This document shows positions 1 to 10,006 of a stretch of 64,000 nucleotides of DNA, one piece after another (the stretch's first letter is position 1; each line of letters opens with the position of its first letter). Below the pieces are notes generated by a model. The model saw only the letters and a list, made by a program, of their open reading frames with translations, did not search any database and was not told where the DNA came from. The stretch comes from Sarcophilus harrisii (Eukaryota > Chordata > Mammalia > Dasyuromorphia > Dasyuridae). The stretch covers positions 539,543,818 to 539,607,817 of the forward strand of contig NC_045426.1 of the NCBI RefSeq assembly GCF_902635505.1, read 5' to 3'. The translations under genes were made by a program, and so were the position numbers.

Positions 1-140
1 AATCCTACTATATGCCAGAAATGCTTGAATGGGGAGACAATAAGAACAAAACTAAGGATGTCAACAGGGATGGGTACTAGATCCACAAGGAATTCTCAGA
101 GAAGGAAACTTCTTTTTACCAATGCATGTCAGCTACTAGA

Positions 141-277
141 GTTTTACAGAGTTACCTAAAGCACTGAGAGGTTAAATAACTTGCCCAGAAACACACAGTC
201 AATATAAGTCAGAGGTGGGACATGGGACCAGGACTTCACAGCATCTAAGCCAATACTAGCCATTATACCACACTAAC
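141..277 (-). mobile_element. MIR-type SINE relic, antisense
   Basis: The stretch reads like the reverse complement of a MIR/CORE-SINE: a GAGGTTAAATAACTTGCCCA-like core, then the ACACAGTCA and AGTCAGAGG blocks that match the usual MIR spacing. It is diverged and has no recognisable target duplication. Identification is by eye. Confidence 0.65.
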
Positions 278-278
278 T

Positions 279-560
279 CTATATTTATATTTATATCTAT
301 ATCTATTTCTATTTCTATCTATATCTACATCTATACACATATGTCTATGTCTATGTGCCTGAATGTATATATGCATATAGATATTCACATATACACACAT
401 AAATGTATCTATACATATCTATCTATATGTCTGTCTGTGCATGTATATATATATATATATACATAAAAATATGTTTACACATATCTGCATGTAATGCAGA
501 TATGTGTATACCTGCATATATGCACACATGTTATATATTCATGTGTATGTACATTTATGT
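279..560. repeat. Degenerate TATC/TA/CA microsatellite
   Basis: An AT-rich field of imperfect TATATC, TCTA, TA and CACA units directly downstream of the MIR relic. It contains an inverted repeat at 476-508. The short open frames across it are low-complexity artefacts. Confidence 0.85.
476..508. repeat. Perfect inverted repeat, 15-bp arms
   Basis: Arms TACACATATCTGCAT (476-490) and its exact reverse complement (494-508) surround a 3-base loop GTA. It lies inside a TA/CA microsatellite, so slippage or templated repair may explain it. It could extrude as a cruciform. Confidence 0.85.
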
Positions 561-689
561 GTGTATGGTGTATTGCAAACTATAACACCCATATGCACAT
601 GCATGTATGCTGAAATTTATGTGATATGTTTCACCACATGTAATACATGCAAAATACATAGAAAGCAATTTGGAGACGGAAAATGGTAG

Positions 690-1100
690 CATGTATGAAG
701 ATTAGGAAGGGATTCCTATAGAAGGTAGTGCTTTGGCTATCTTTAAGGAAACTGTTGATTCTAAGAAGCAAATATAGAAAATGCCTTCCAAAAATGGTTG
801 GTAACCAACATACAGATGGAGACACAGGCGAATGGAAAACCATGTGTGAGGAAGAGTAATAGTATAGTATGTCTGAATCAGAGTAAGGGAAAGAGAAAGG
901 GGATACGGGATTAACAACAAAAACAAGAACTTGAAAAGATAGGAAGGGGCTAGATAATAAAGAGTTTTATTTTCCAAAACAAGGAGTTTATATTTGAATC
1001 TAAGAAGGAAAAGAGAATGATTAGAGTTTTTGAGCAAGGAGGTAACATAGACTTAGAATTTTTTTTTAAATCATTTTGTTAAATGGATTGGAAAGAAGAA
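690..1100 (-). mobile_element. L2 LINE relic (ORF2 3' part), antisense
   Basis: Read in reverse, the segment follows the 3' part of L2 ORF2. On the plus strand the landmarks are a CCTTCCAAAAATGG block, a GATAGGAAGGGGCTAGAT block, a GAGTTTATATTTGAATC block and a TTTTTGAGCAAGGAGGTAACAT block, in the order expected for antisense L2. The 111-codon antisense frame here is probably a chance or relic frame of this element. Old and heavily diverged. Confidence 0.6.
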
Positions 1101-1154
1101 AGTCACTTCAGCTCTAAATTTGTGCTACAGAAGATAGTCACTTCAGCTCTAAAT
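1101..1154. repeat. Imperfect tandem duplication, 35-bp period
   Basis: The 19-mer AGTCACTTCAGCTCTAAAT occurs exactly at 1101-1119 and again at 1136-1154, separated by TTGTGCTACAGAAGAT. It looks like a local slippage or repair duplication. Confidence 0.85.
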
Positions 1155-1209
1155 CTCTGTTCCTATGGTTAGCAGATTGATGATTTAGAAAAAGACAAGT
1201 CCTAAGAGT

Positions 1210-1352
1210 CTTGTCCCACTTTCTTATTTACAGATGAGTAAACTGAGACCCAAAAAAAGGTTAATTGACTTGGCCAGGGTCACACCAGGGACAGAGACAG
1301 GATTAAATTCAATTCCTCCAAATTAAGAATTCTTTTCACTCTGCCACTCTGT
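1210..1352 (-). mobile_element. MIR/CORE-SINE relic, antisense
   Basis: The plus strand shows TTTACAGATGAGTAAACTGA, then a GTTAATTGACTTGGCCAGGG core and GTCACACCAGGGA, the classic order of an antisense MIR-type SINE. It ends near CACTCTGCCACT. Confidence 0.75.
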
Positions 1353-2560
1353 ATGGAATGTGAAATACAGAAGAAAATGCAAAAGACCATTCTATAAAAT
1401 ATCAATATCAATAAAACTGTTTATGAAGAAAGCCTAAAATGGATTATATCATGTCAATACACAAACACTAAACAAATCACATACCAATCTTATTTAAAGT
1501 TAGGGATCTCTTTGATTAGATAATTCAGGAAAATGCTTTAGGAGCACCTTATTTGAGAGATTAAGGAAAGGAAAGATTTCTTCTTTCTGGTTTTTGGTCT
1601 TACACTCCAATAGATCCATAAACTCATTAATATAGGTGCTCTCTCTACCACTACAAATGCTACCCATTCGTAGCTTCTAATCCTAAATAATTCTCATCTA
1701 CCAGAGACTTCCATAAAACCTCTATGGGAGGTTTATCCAGTATGCTGGGGGTCCATGCCTTTTCTGTAGGTCTTTTAATATTCATAAATATGGATGTACT
1801 CTCTTCCTACATTCCCCCTGCCTTGTCTCTTTCTCTATCTCTATCTCTCTGTGTCTCTGATTCTGATTCTCTCTGTCTCTCCTTCTCTCCCTCTTTGCTC
1901 TTGGAATATAAGAATTAACACATATGACTATTTGAGAAAGGCAGCTTAACAGTGCTAGAGAGACATCCTAACCAAAAAAAAAAAAAAAAAAAAAAAAAAG
2001 AATCAAAGCCCACTTAGGACCCATTCTGTCAAATTGAGCTTGGGCAAATCACTTTACATTTCAATGACTAATATTTATAGATTAAGTTTCAGAATCAGTA
2101 TCAATATGCATCAGTAGAAGTAATTTCTTCACAAAGAGTTCTTCTACTAAGAAAATCTCAGAGCTGTATTATTAACCAGTAGGCCTTGAGTTGGGGGAAT
2201 GAAATAGAATGGTCTCTCAGGACCCTAAATACATTCTAAAAATGTAATTTTTTAAAGAACCATCTCCAGAGTATTTCTACTCTCTTTCTCTTTTTCAGGT
2301 TAAATATAAAAGAAGAAGGACTAGCTTAAGGGGGGGAGGGGTTTAGAAAAAAAAGATAAAGTTGAATATTGAATAAGAATGAATAAAAAGAAAGTAGCTG
2401 TAGAAATCCATGAAATTCTTTCCAATTCCATGCAAAGTAACCTAAAACTGGAACAGGACACACAAAGTCTAGATTTCCTGAGATCCCTAAGATATCACAG
2501 GGTCAAACTAGGTTAGCAACATAGTACCTCTTAGTAATCGTGAAACTTTTCTATAAGTGA
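1353..2560. other. Unassigned stretch with CT tract and poly(A)
   Basis: I recognise no gene here. It holds a CT-rich low-complexity tract at about 1826-1895 and a pure run of 26 A at 1974-1999. The sequence just upstream of the A-run is not a SINE I recognise, so the run may be the tail of an old, unidentified retroinsertion. Nothing else is evident. Confidence 0.6.
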
Positions 2561-2745
2561 AAAGGACTTTACAGATCAGTTAGTCCAATTCCTTTATCAC
2601 TCATGATAAAGATATCTTCTTTGATAAAGAAAAGGAGAGAGAAATTACTTGCTCAAGGTGAAACAGCTATTAATGGGGAGGGGGAAAATCTTATTCACCA
2701 TGGAGTATTCTAACTCCCAAAACAGAGCACTTTCTACTATACTAC
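2561..2745 (-). mobile_element. MIR-like SINE relic, antisense
   Basis: AAAGGACTTTACAGATCAGT and TTAGTCCAATTCC resemble the entry of an antisense MIR-family SINE. They are followed by AAATTACTTGCTCAAGG and a degenerate AACAGCTATTAATGG core. Very diverged; the family could be MIR or another CORE-SINE. Confidence 0.5.
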
Positions 2746-2900
2746 AAAATTTTTTTACACTCCCCTTAATGAACTCCAATTCTGTGATGAATGAGATGCC
2801 CACTGATTATGAAAATAACTTACTTTTGCTAACTCCCCATTCCCTAATCTTTAGTGATTTAATTAGTATGATACCATAAGATCATGGTATCTTAACATCT

Positions 2901-3085
2901 TGAGCTAGAAAGGATCTCATAGGTCATATTGTTCTATCTTCTTTGTTATTTTTTTTTAACTAACGATGCATCAAGACTTAGAAGTGACATGCCCAAAGTC
3001 ACATAAGTGGTAAGTAGCAAAATGAGCATTTAAATCCAGAATCTTCATACTCCAAACCCAGAATCCTTTCCACTACAGTGCAGTA
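2901..3085 (-). mobile_element. MIR-like SINE relic, antisense
   Basis: Same architecture as the relic about 340 bp upstream: GAGCTAGAAAGGATCTCATA, then a GTGACATGCCCAAAGTCACA core and a terminal CCTTTCCACTACAGTGCAG block. The two tandem-oriented relics appear to be independent insertions of the same type. Confidence 0.6.
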
Positions 3086-4805
3086 ATGAGAAAAAAAAAA
3101 AAGCTATGATAGCCATGCTGGAAAGGGAAAAGATGTGGTTTGCCCTTAAACTCTATCTCATAAAGATCTCATCACCACCAGCCAGCAGATTTGAGTCAGA
3201 ACACCTACTTTTCTTCTAGAAAAGCAAACAAAAAATAATGTTTGTAAAGCAAGGGTTTTCATGGCTGATGGACTATTGGACTTGTATACAGAACAGCCAT
3301 CTCTGAATTGTGTCAGCTCAAGAAGAGTCTGGGCTCTCTGGTCCCTGAACAGCTGTCAGAAAGTGTGTGCTTACTGATGGGGGAGTGGACAAGGGGGGAT
3401 GGGGGAAGCAGGGCTGAGAATGCAGCTACAAGAATATCACTGCTTTTGCACACTTTCAAACAGGCATCTGTTTGTGTGGGAGCTGTGATTCGGTTTTTTT
3501 CCCTCCCCACCATCCTCTGTTATTGTTTTAAAATGACAGAAGAAACAATAGCTCCACAGAAGTTATTTTTTCACAAGCCAAATGTCAAGTGAGAGCTGGC
3601 ACGGCTGGAGCAAAATTAAAAGGGTGGGGTTAGGGAGATGGGGGTGGGAGAATTTGTACCATAGATTTGCTCCAATAACTGTATTTGCACAGACCAATGA
3701 TGGTATGTCCCTTGGGTGGATGAAAGGACTTCATTAGTGTCTGTGATGGGGCCATAAACCACATGACTTGAGGCATTTCCACTCCTGGCTCTTTTATGAT
3801 ATGTTTCAAAACATCCAGGAGAGAGTCTCAGAAGTTATTATTTTTAAATACAGCCATGTAGGCAATCCTTATTTTCCAAGCTACAAGCCAAGGATAACGG
3901 ACATTCCTGGAGATTCTTTCGGTGCGTGTTGGGTGGTAGTTAAGGTATCCCTTTATTTTCCTATCAATGCACTACTCTTACTTCCACAGTCTCCCTATTA
4001 TTAAAGGCTGTTGGGCTATGATTCCCACCCCCATTCATCCAGTTTATGAAAATCAGCAGCTCATATGGAACAGAGCTATAAGCTCTAGGCATTAGGGAAA
4101 AGCACTCCATCATTAACCTTTTCCCCTTTGCTATTATATCACATCTCTGAAATATTACAATTCAAGAGCTCTTCATTTTATGTAGATTCTACTTTATTTC
4201 ACAAAGCAAACACTCTTCTTTGAAGCATCTCATGGGGGAAAATGATCATCTCCATAAACTTTTTACAATCACCTCCTCCTCCACCTCTACACTACCACCA
4301 ACATAGATAAAAGTGCACACATGAGCTTTAAGTGGATGGATCATTATAGTTTCAGGTAACACATGGCACCAGGACTTTTTCCTCTTTCACAGAGGCCACA
4401 GAAAACATTCATGATGATGAATTCTGATGAACAGCTGTTGTCTGCCCATTGCCTAGTCCTGGTCAGAGTTATTCCGGGTTACTCATTCTTTCAAAAGCAT
4501 ATGTTTCACACATTCTATTTCAAAATTCATTATACAAAAAGACAATAAAAGAATCTTCTCATTTAAGGATAGTATGAAAATTGTCTATTATGATTTATTA
4601 GCCTTGGCATTTTTCCTTCAGTGACGTATAGAATTTTGTATTCCAACTGACTCAGCATCCTGTGGATACAGGATGTTATTTCCCTGCTAACCCATACACC
4701 TATTTCATGCAAGGCCATTAAAGACAAATGGACTGTACTATATAAACATGTTTATTTTCCTTAAATTCTCTCTGAAGTAATCTTGATGATGTAATTTATC
4801 TTACG
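3086..4805. other. Mostly unique DNA, no gene recognised
   Basis: About 1.7 kb with no repeat I can name. The blocks around 3430-3600 and 3700-3930 have balanced composition and no simple repeats, as many conserved non-coding elements do, but conservation cannot be judged from one sequence. Open frames at 3308-3592 and 4363-4548 lack splice context and recognisable domains. Confidence 0.45.
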
Positions 4806-5011
4806 AGTTCAGTGAATAGAGCACTGGAATCAGGAAGACTTGGGCTCAAATCTACTCTCAAACATTTACTAGCTGTGTGACCCTGGGCAAGTCACTTAAC
4901 CCTGTTTGCCTCAGTTTCCTCATTTGTAAAATGAGCTCCACTTCAGTATCTTTGCTAAGAAAGCCCCCAGTAACATCACAGTCAGACATAATTGAAACAA
5001 CTGAACAACAA
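4806..5011 (+). mobile_element. tRNA-derived SINE with RTE/BovB-like tail
   Basis: The head TTCAGTGAATAGAGCACTGG and the core GTGTGACCCTGGGCAAGTCA are typical of marsupial tRNA-derived SINEs. After TTTCCTCATTTGTAAAATGA the copy continues into a different tail (CAGTATCTTTGCTAAGAAA, then AGTCAGACATAATTGAAACA, then ACTGAACAACAA) that resembles the 3' end of RTE/BovB LINEs. It was therefore probably mobilised by an RTE-type reverse transcriptase. The extreme 5' end is truncated. Confidence 0.8.
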
Positions 5012-6140
5012 TTTGTCCTCAAGTTAGAAATATCTTTAAAAAATTCAGTATTTCCCATTAATTACCTTAAGCACTAATTTCCATCACATGAAATAAGGAA
5101 GATTTTAGGTTTCTTCCTAATATAACTAGTTCAGGAAAGATATGGCCTATATGACAACTGAAAAAAGAGGAGAAAAACCCAAAGGGGGGTACTACTGAGT
5201 AGGAGACTCTTTACTAGATATAATTTAAAGAATATTGTGAATTCATAATTGGCCAATAATATTTCTCTCCTAGACCAGTAACTATACCTAAAATGTTTAT
5301 TATAATTTCTTTTTTTTTCTGCTTAAGGAATGGTCTCCAGGAGACTCCTGCCAAAATGTACATATGTTACTCAGGGTGATACATTAAATTCAATACTCAA
5401 ATACATCAACAATTCTGTGATTTGTCATTGTCCTTTATAATATTTGTGTCTCAGTAGAAAGTCTCATGAGTTGCTAACTTTTATCACCCAGTAGCCAACC
5501 TATTAGTGGTGAATCTCTCTGACGTTGGATGGTCTTCAGACAACAGAGACACATCCCATCAATCAACCTGTACTTGAACTCCTAGTTAGACCAGCCAGGT
5601 CATGCCCTATGCTGGAAGAGCCTTTGAGGATTCATATTCATTTCTGGACTATGACAAAGCACTGGGATAGGACATAGGTGCACAAACACATCATCATAAA
5701 AAACTATTGTGTGCTAATATGATCATCAGTATAGTTAGCTGTCATTTAGCAATTAAAAAAAACGTAGCATCATAAATGAATGGAAGACCCAGGAGAAATC
5801 AGTTTTGATGGGAGTTCCAGGTGGACGGGTAAAGGGACAAAGATTAGAAATAATACATAAGCAGGTGGACAATGCCACATACAGGGTGTACCATGAGGAC
5901 ACTTTGCAGACAAAATAAGAAATTTTCAAAAGGGAACAGAAGATATAATTACCTCCTTTCAAAATTTACCTAGGGTTGGTGCTAGGTCCAAGTAAAAGTC
6001 TAAGTTCCTAATATCATGAAATTATAGGTATTAGTAGATATTAATTAATTAGAGATTAATTGATTAATTATCAACTCCAACCTCAAAAGGATAATGATCT
6101 GAAGATAGATGTAAAAGCATTTTGATGAATAATAGATGGA
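5012..6140. other. Unassigned stretch
   Basis: No gene recognised. The section at about 5520-5700 has the balanced composition of an old coding-type repeat (possibly LINE ORF), but I cannot assign it. The part near 6030-6075 is a short palindrome-rich TTAATTAATTA tract. Confidence 0.4.
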
Positions 6141-6370
6141 AATTATGTAGTACTTTAAAGCTTGCAAAGTTCTCTACATATGTTAACTCATTTTATCTTC
6201 ACAATAACCTTGGGAGATAGGTATTATTATTATCTTTATTTTAAATGTAGTGAAACTGAGATACAGAGAAGTTAAATGATTTGCCAGGGTTATACAGATA
6301 TTATCTGAGGCAGGATTTGAACTTGGATTTCCTAACTCTAAGTCCTGTGTTCTATCCACTGTGCCACTGT
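6141..6370 (-). mobile_element. CORE-SINE (MON1/WALLSI-like), antisense
   Basis: Landmarks on the plus strand are TACTTTAAAGCTTGCAAAGT, TCTTCACAATAACCTTGGGA, a GTTAAATGATTTGCCAGGGT core, a GAGGCAGGATTTGAACTTGG block and the 5'-end block CTATCCACTGTGCCACT. This is the complete order of an antisense marsupial CORE-SINE. Confidence 0.8.
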
Positions 6371-7324
6371 GAGTATCAAAAATTATCCTATCTACAATAA
6401 AAGAGATTTGAGGCAGAGTTCTGAGCCAGGGGCACTTTATCAAAGGGTCCATGGTCCCCTCTAATAAAGTGAATCTCAGATCTTCCTCATCTGAGATGCC
6501 TCTTCCTTCCAGGACTCTAGGACTAGCTATCTGATCATTCCAGAACAATTATATCAAATACAGAATAATTCCATTGGTTGACATGTGATGAATACACTTA
6601 AGTAAGCAAAATAATAAATCAACAAGGTCATAAGTTGGGTCAAGTAAGGAATATCTCCATACAAGGTGGACAGACTTCTTCTTAGGTTGAGCAGGAGGAA
6701 ATAGTATATAGGTTGAGCAGGAGGAAATAGTATAAGCTATCACAGTCAATGACCTAAGTTGTCTTAAGGTGGTCACCTGCTCCTATTGGACAAAGGATTA
6801 GCCCAGAGGTACAAAAATACTTTGGGGGACTTTCCATGTAGTTGTCATCTCTGCTACAATGGGCTTGGTCATGACAAAAAAAAACAAGGGTGGAGGGCCT
6901 CTAGTTAACTTCCTATGATTAAACAAGTGAACTTAGAATCTACAGCTCACAGCTCTGGGAACTTATATACAACTTTTTGATATGATTCTATCAGATTGAT
7001 TAATACTTATTGGAACAGAGTAGGGGTCCAAATAAACCATCTCTTATGTTGTCACTATTTGCTAGCTGACAAGTTATATGATGGAACCAATGTAGGATAA
7101 ACACAAAAGGGAAAATAAAAAAAAACAGAGACTTTTGGACTTGCTTTCAACCTCTTTTCTTCTTTCAAATTGCTTCTTTTAGATGATGATATCTAAAAAA
7201 TTCATTTTTATTGAAAAAAATGTTCTTTTTTTTGAGAAGGAAGAAATGGCAATTATTATCTTGGGACTATGAGAATCACTAATCTTTTAATACTAAATTA
7301 GATAACAACTCATTTTTCTCATGA
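6371..7324. other. Unassigned stretch
   Basis: No gene or repeat family recognised apart from the 26-bp tandem duplication at 6683-6734. The antisense open frames across it have no domain I recognise and are probably chance. Confidence 0.5.
6683..6734. repeat. Perfect 26-bp tandem duplication
   Basis: Two exact, abutting copies (6683-6708 and 6709-6734) of a unit that begins TAGGTTGAGCAGGAGG and ends AATAGTATA. Exact identity suggests a recent event. Confidence 0.9.
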
Positions 7325-7435
7325 TTTTGATGAAGTCAGTTAACCTTGCTGATCCTTGATCATCATCTGTAAATTAAAAGGAGATAAAGTCTATATATCA
7401 ATAAGAGCCCTTCCTACTCTAACATCCTAAGATTT
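7325..7435 (+). mobile_element. SINE 3' fragment
   Basis: AGTCAGTTAACCTTGCTGAT, ATCATCTGTAAATTAAAAGG and CCCTTCCTACTCTAACATCC follow the SINE pattern of core, ATCTGTAAAATGG motif and CCTTCCAGCTCTAAATC-like end. Short and diverged. Confidence 0.5.
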
Positions 7436-8366
7436 TTGTGAAAAACATTAAAGTGACACTGACCATCCCTACATAAAAGAGCTAGACCACCTTCATCTCC
7501 ATAGTGATAAAAGAAAACCACACTCATTTGGACTAAGTGGGACTGAAGGCCAGTTTTCATTAGTGAAAAGTCTTAATTATAATGTTTTAACAAGAAAAGC
7601 AGTTTCATTGCTTTCAACATATGATAACTTCAAGCTCAGCTAATAAATTATTGCCTAGTAGGAGTCCTTGGGGAATATGCTTTAATGAATAGATGAGAAT
7701 GGCTTATAATTAGCTATCAATTGTTGATATGTAAATTGGGACTTCTTAAATGCTTGAAAACAGTTTATTCTCACATATTTTGAATATCATCCTGTAATCT
7801 TTTTTGCCTATTATTTTTAGTGCTTAACAATAAAATCTAACCCTCATACCTCATCATGACTCAGAGATACCTAGGCTCACAAAATCTGTTACTGAATTAT
7901 GTCCAGAAGCAGACTGTTTCTTTGATTTCCAATGACAAGCTTAGCTGGCTGCAAAAAGACTCTTCACCAAAAGGACAGACCACCAGGTAAGGAATTATTT
8001 TGGCCACTAAAATTTATGACTATCTCCTATGGAACCAAAACCTTTTGGTATCTTTGTCACCAACACTGATAAAAATCTATTACATTCTTCTCAGCTACTT
8101 GATCACGTCTGAGAAGAAAATAGGATAGTAGAATTAAAAAAAAGAAGGGTCACAGTTTCCATCAGTCAATATCAAAGAGGTTATGAAAAGTGTAAAGAAG
8201 TAATAAAACCAGGTTTTTGTCATGAGTAAAGAACAAAACAGCATACAGAATGATCAAAAAAATTTAAAAGCCAACAATATTCCTAAAGCTTGATTGTGCT
8301 TTATTTGGGGAGCAAAAATAGGAGGGCTGTCTATTAATTCCAAGACTTATAATTCAAAAATTTAGT
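7436..8366. other. Unassigned AT-rich stretch
   Basis: I see no repeat, gene or structured element that I can name between the SINE fragment and the polypurine tract. Confidence 0.5.
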
Positions 8367-8377
8367 GAAGGGAGGGT

Positions 8378-8919
8378 GGAAGGAAGGAGGAAGGAAGGAG
8401 GGGGGAGGGGAGGGAGGGGAGGAAGGAAGGAAGGAAGGAAGGAAGGAAGGGAGGAGGAAGGAAGGAAGGGGAGGAAGGAAGGAAGGAAGGGAAGGAAGGA
8501 AAGAAAGAAGGAAGGAAGGAAGAAGAGAGGAGGGAGGAAGAAAGGAAAGAAGGAAGGGAGGGAGGGAGGGGAGGAAGGAAGGGAGGAAGGAAAGGAGGAA
8601 GGAAGGAAGGGGAAGGAGGAAGAAAGGAAAGAAGGAAGGAGGGAAGGAAGGAAGGAAGAGAGGGAGGGAGGGAGGAAGAGAGGAAGGAAAAGGGAGGAAG
8701 GAGGGAGGGGAAGGGGAGGGAAAAGGAAAGAAGGAAGGAAGGAAGGGGAAGGAAGGAAGGAAGGAAGGAAGGAAGGAAGGAAGGAAGGAAGGAAGGGAGA
8801 GAGGGAGAGGGAGGGAGGGAGGGGAAGGAAAGGAGGGAGGAAGAGAGGGGGGGGGGGGGAGGGAGGAAGGGAGGGAGGAAGGAAGGGGAGGGAAGGGGGG
8901 AGGGAGGGAGAGGGAGGAA
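8378..8919. repeat. 542-nt uninterrupted polypurine (GGAA)n tract
   Basis: Every base on the plus strand is A or G, mostly GGAA/GGGA units, with a run of 13 G at 8847-8859. It has triplex (H-DNA) and GGAA-array properties. Overlapping open frames of up to 231 codons on both strands encode only Gly/Arg/Glu/Lys or Pro/Ser/Leu/Phe repeats and are artefacts. Confidence 0.97.
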
Positions 8920-8998
8920 TCTCTTCTTTCCCTCCCTCCCACTCTTCCTCCCTCCCTTTCTCCCCTCCCCCTCCCTTTTTTCCCTCCCACCCCCCCCA
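8920..8998. repeat. Polypyrimidine tract abutting the purine tract
   Basis: The strand switches abruptly from pure purine to CT-rich sequence (TCTCTTCTTTCCCTCCCTCC and on), almost uninterrupted, then runs into a short CA repeat. It is partly complementary to the adjacent purine tract, so a long imperfect hairpin is possible. Confidence 0.9.
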
Positions 8999-9217
8999 CA
9001 CACACACACGGGATTCAGAGATGCTTTCCAGGGAGAAAAAGTGACTTAAAGGTCACGTAAAGCATCACGATCTTAGAGGGGGACAAAAAGGGGATTTTTT
9101 ATTTTCCACAGAAACATATTAAAAAACAAAAGATGGAAAACGTAGACAAGCAGTTTTAGACTTGATATAAGAAAAAATTTCCCAAAAGTTAGAAGAGTTC
9201 AAAGATAGAATAGAAAG

Positions 9218-9220
<3 letters not shown>

Positions 9221-9250
<30 letters not shown>
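9221..9250. repeat. (CA)15 microsatellite
   Basis: Fifteen perfect CA units following GAAAGAAA. A simple dinucleotide repeat. Confidence 0.97.
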
Positions 9251-9252
<2 letters not shown>

Positions 9253-9469
9253 CAAGTGGAGTTTGGATGTTGTTGCCAGGATGACTACTTAATTATGGAT
9301 TATACTAGAAACCATAAAATATCCTCTTAAAAGAACACCCCTGGTAAGCTAAATTCATTAACAGATCTACATCTTATGGTTGTCTGACAACTGGCATACA
9401 GGCTTTCCATGGTCCCATATTAAGTGGGAAAAAAGAGAGGACAGAGCATCTTTCATGCTCCCAAAGGGT

Positions 9470-9527
9470 ACCTGCCAAGTATTAAGAACTGACTGGTGAA
9501 TGATAATTTCCCTCCTTTGGTCTGCAA
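9470..9527. repeat. Copy 1 of a 58-bp unclassified repeat
   Basis: ACCTGCCAAGTATTAAGAA, then a short variable part, then CTGGTGAATGATAATTTCCC and TCCTTTGGTCTGCAA. It closely matches 11595-11653 in the same orientation with about five differences. The family is unknown to me. Confidence 0.8.
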
Positions 9528-9966
9528 AGATTATTGTCTTTATCTGAAATGATCTAAGTTCATTTGTTTTAATATGCAACAAACAAGAGGAAAATAATAT
9601 TTCAACGGTCGTTTCTATACAAGAGCCTCCTACATGGTTCAAAATGAGGATGTCTAAATCTCACTTAGGAGAAAAGAAACTGAGAGCATGTGGGATGCAT
9701 TAAAATTAAATCAACTAACAAAACAAATTAATGTGAGAAAACTGATAAGATTGAATGAGGGATGAAATGACAGTTGGAGCAGGTAGGATTCAATCACAGT
9801 AGCTTTCCAAAAGGAAAATTTAATCTTTTCAAAGTTCAAAATTCCCTAAGAGTTCTCAAAAGTTATAGAAAGGAGGAAATAATTTTTTGGTAGAGTCTCA
9901 ATCAACATAAAACCAGAGCTTTACCATGGAAAAATAAATCAAGGATATTTGTGCATTTTTTATATG
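9528..9966. other. Unassigned stretch
   Basis: AT-rich sequence with no gene or repeat family that I recognise. Confidence 0.5.
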
Positions 9967-9967
9967 T

Positions 9968-10005
<38 letters not shown>

Positions 10006-10006
10006 T
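9968..10006. repeat. Poly(A)/(TA)n tract
   Basis: A run of about 16 A passes directly into about 11 TA units. It could be a mutated poly(A) tail of an old retroinsertion, but no element body is recognisable upstream. Confidence 0.85.

Noticed and set aside
702-1037. 111-codon antisense frame
   Set aside because: Lies in a decayed antisense L2 relic and shows no intact RT motif; better explained as a chance frame.
8334-9060. Five overlapping open frames of 215-231 codons on both strands
   Set aside because: They are translations of the (GGAA)n/(TTCC)n tract (Gly-Arg-Lys-Glu or Pro-Ser-Leu-Phe repeats); open only because the repeat lacks stop codons.
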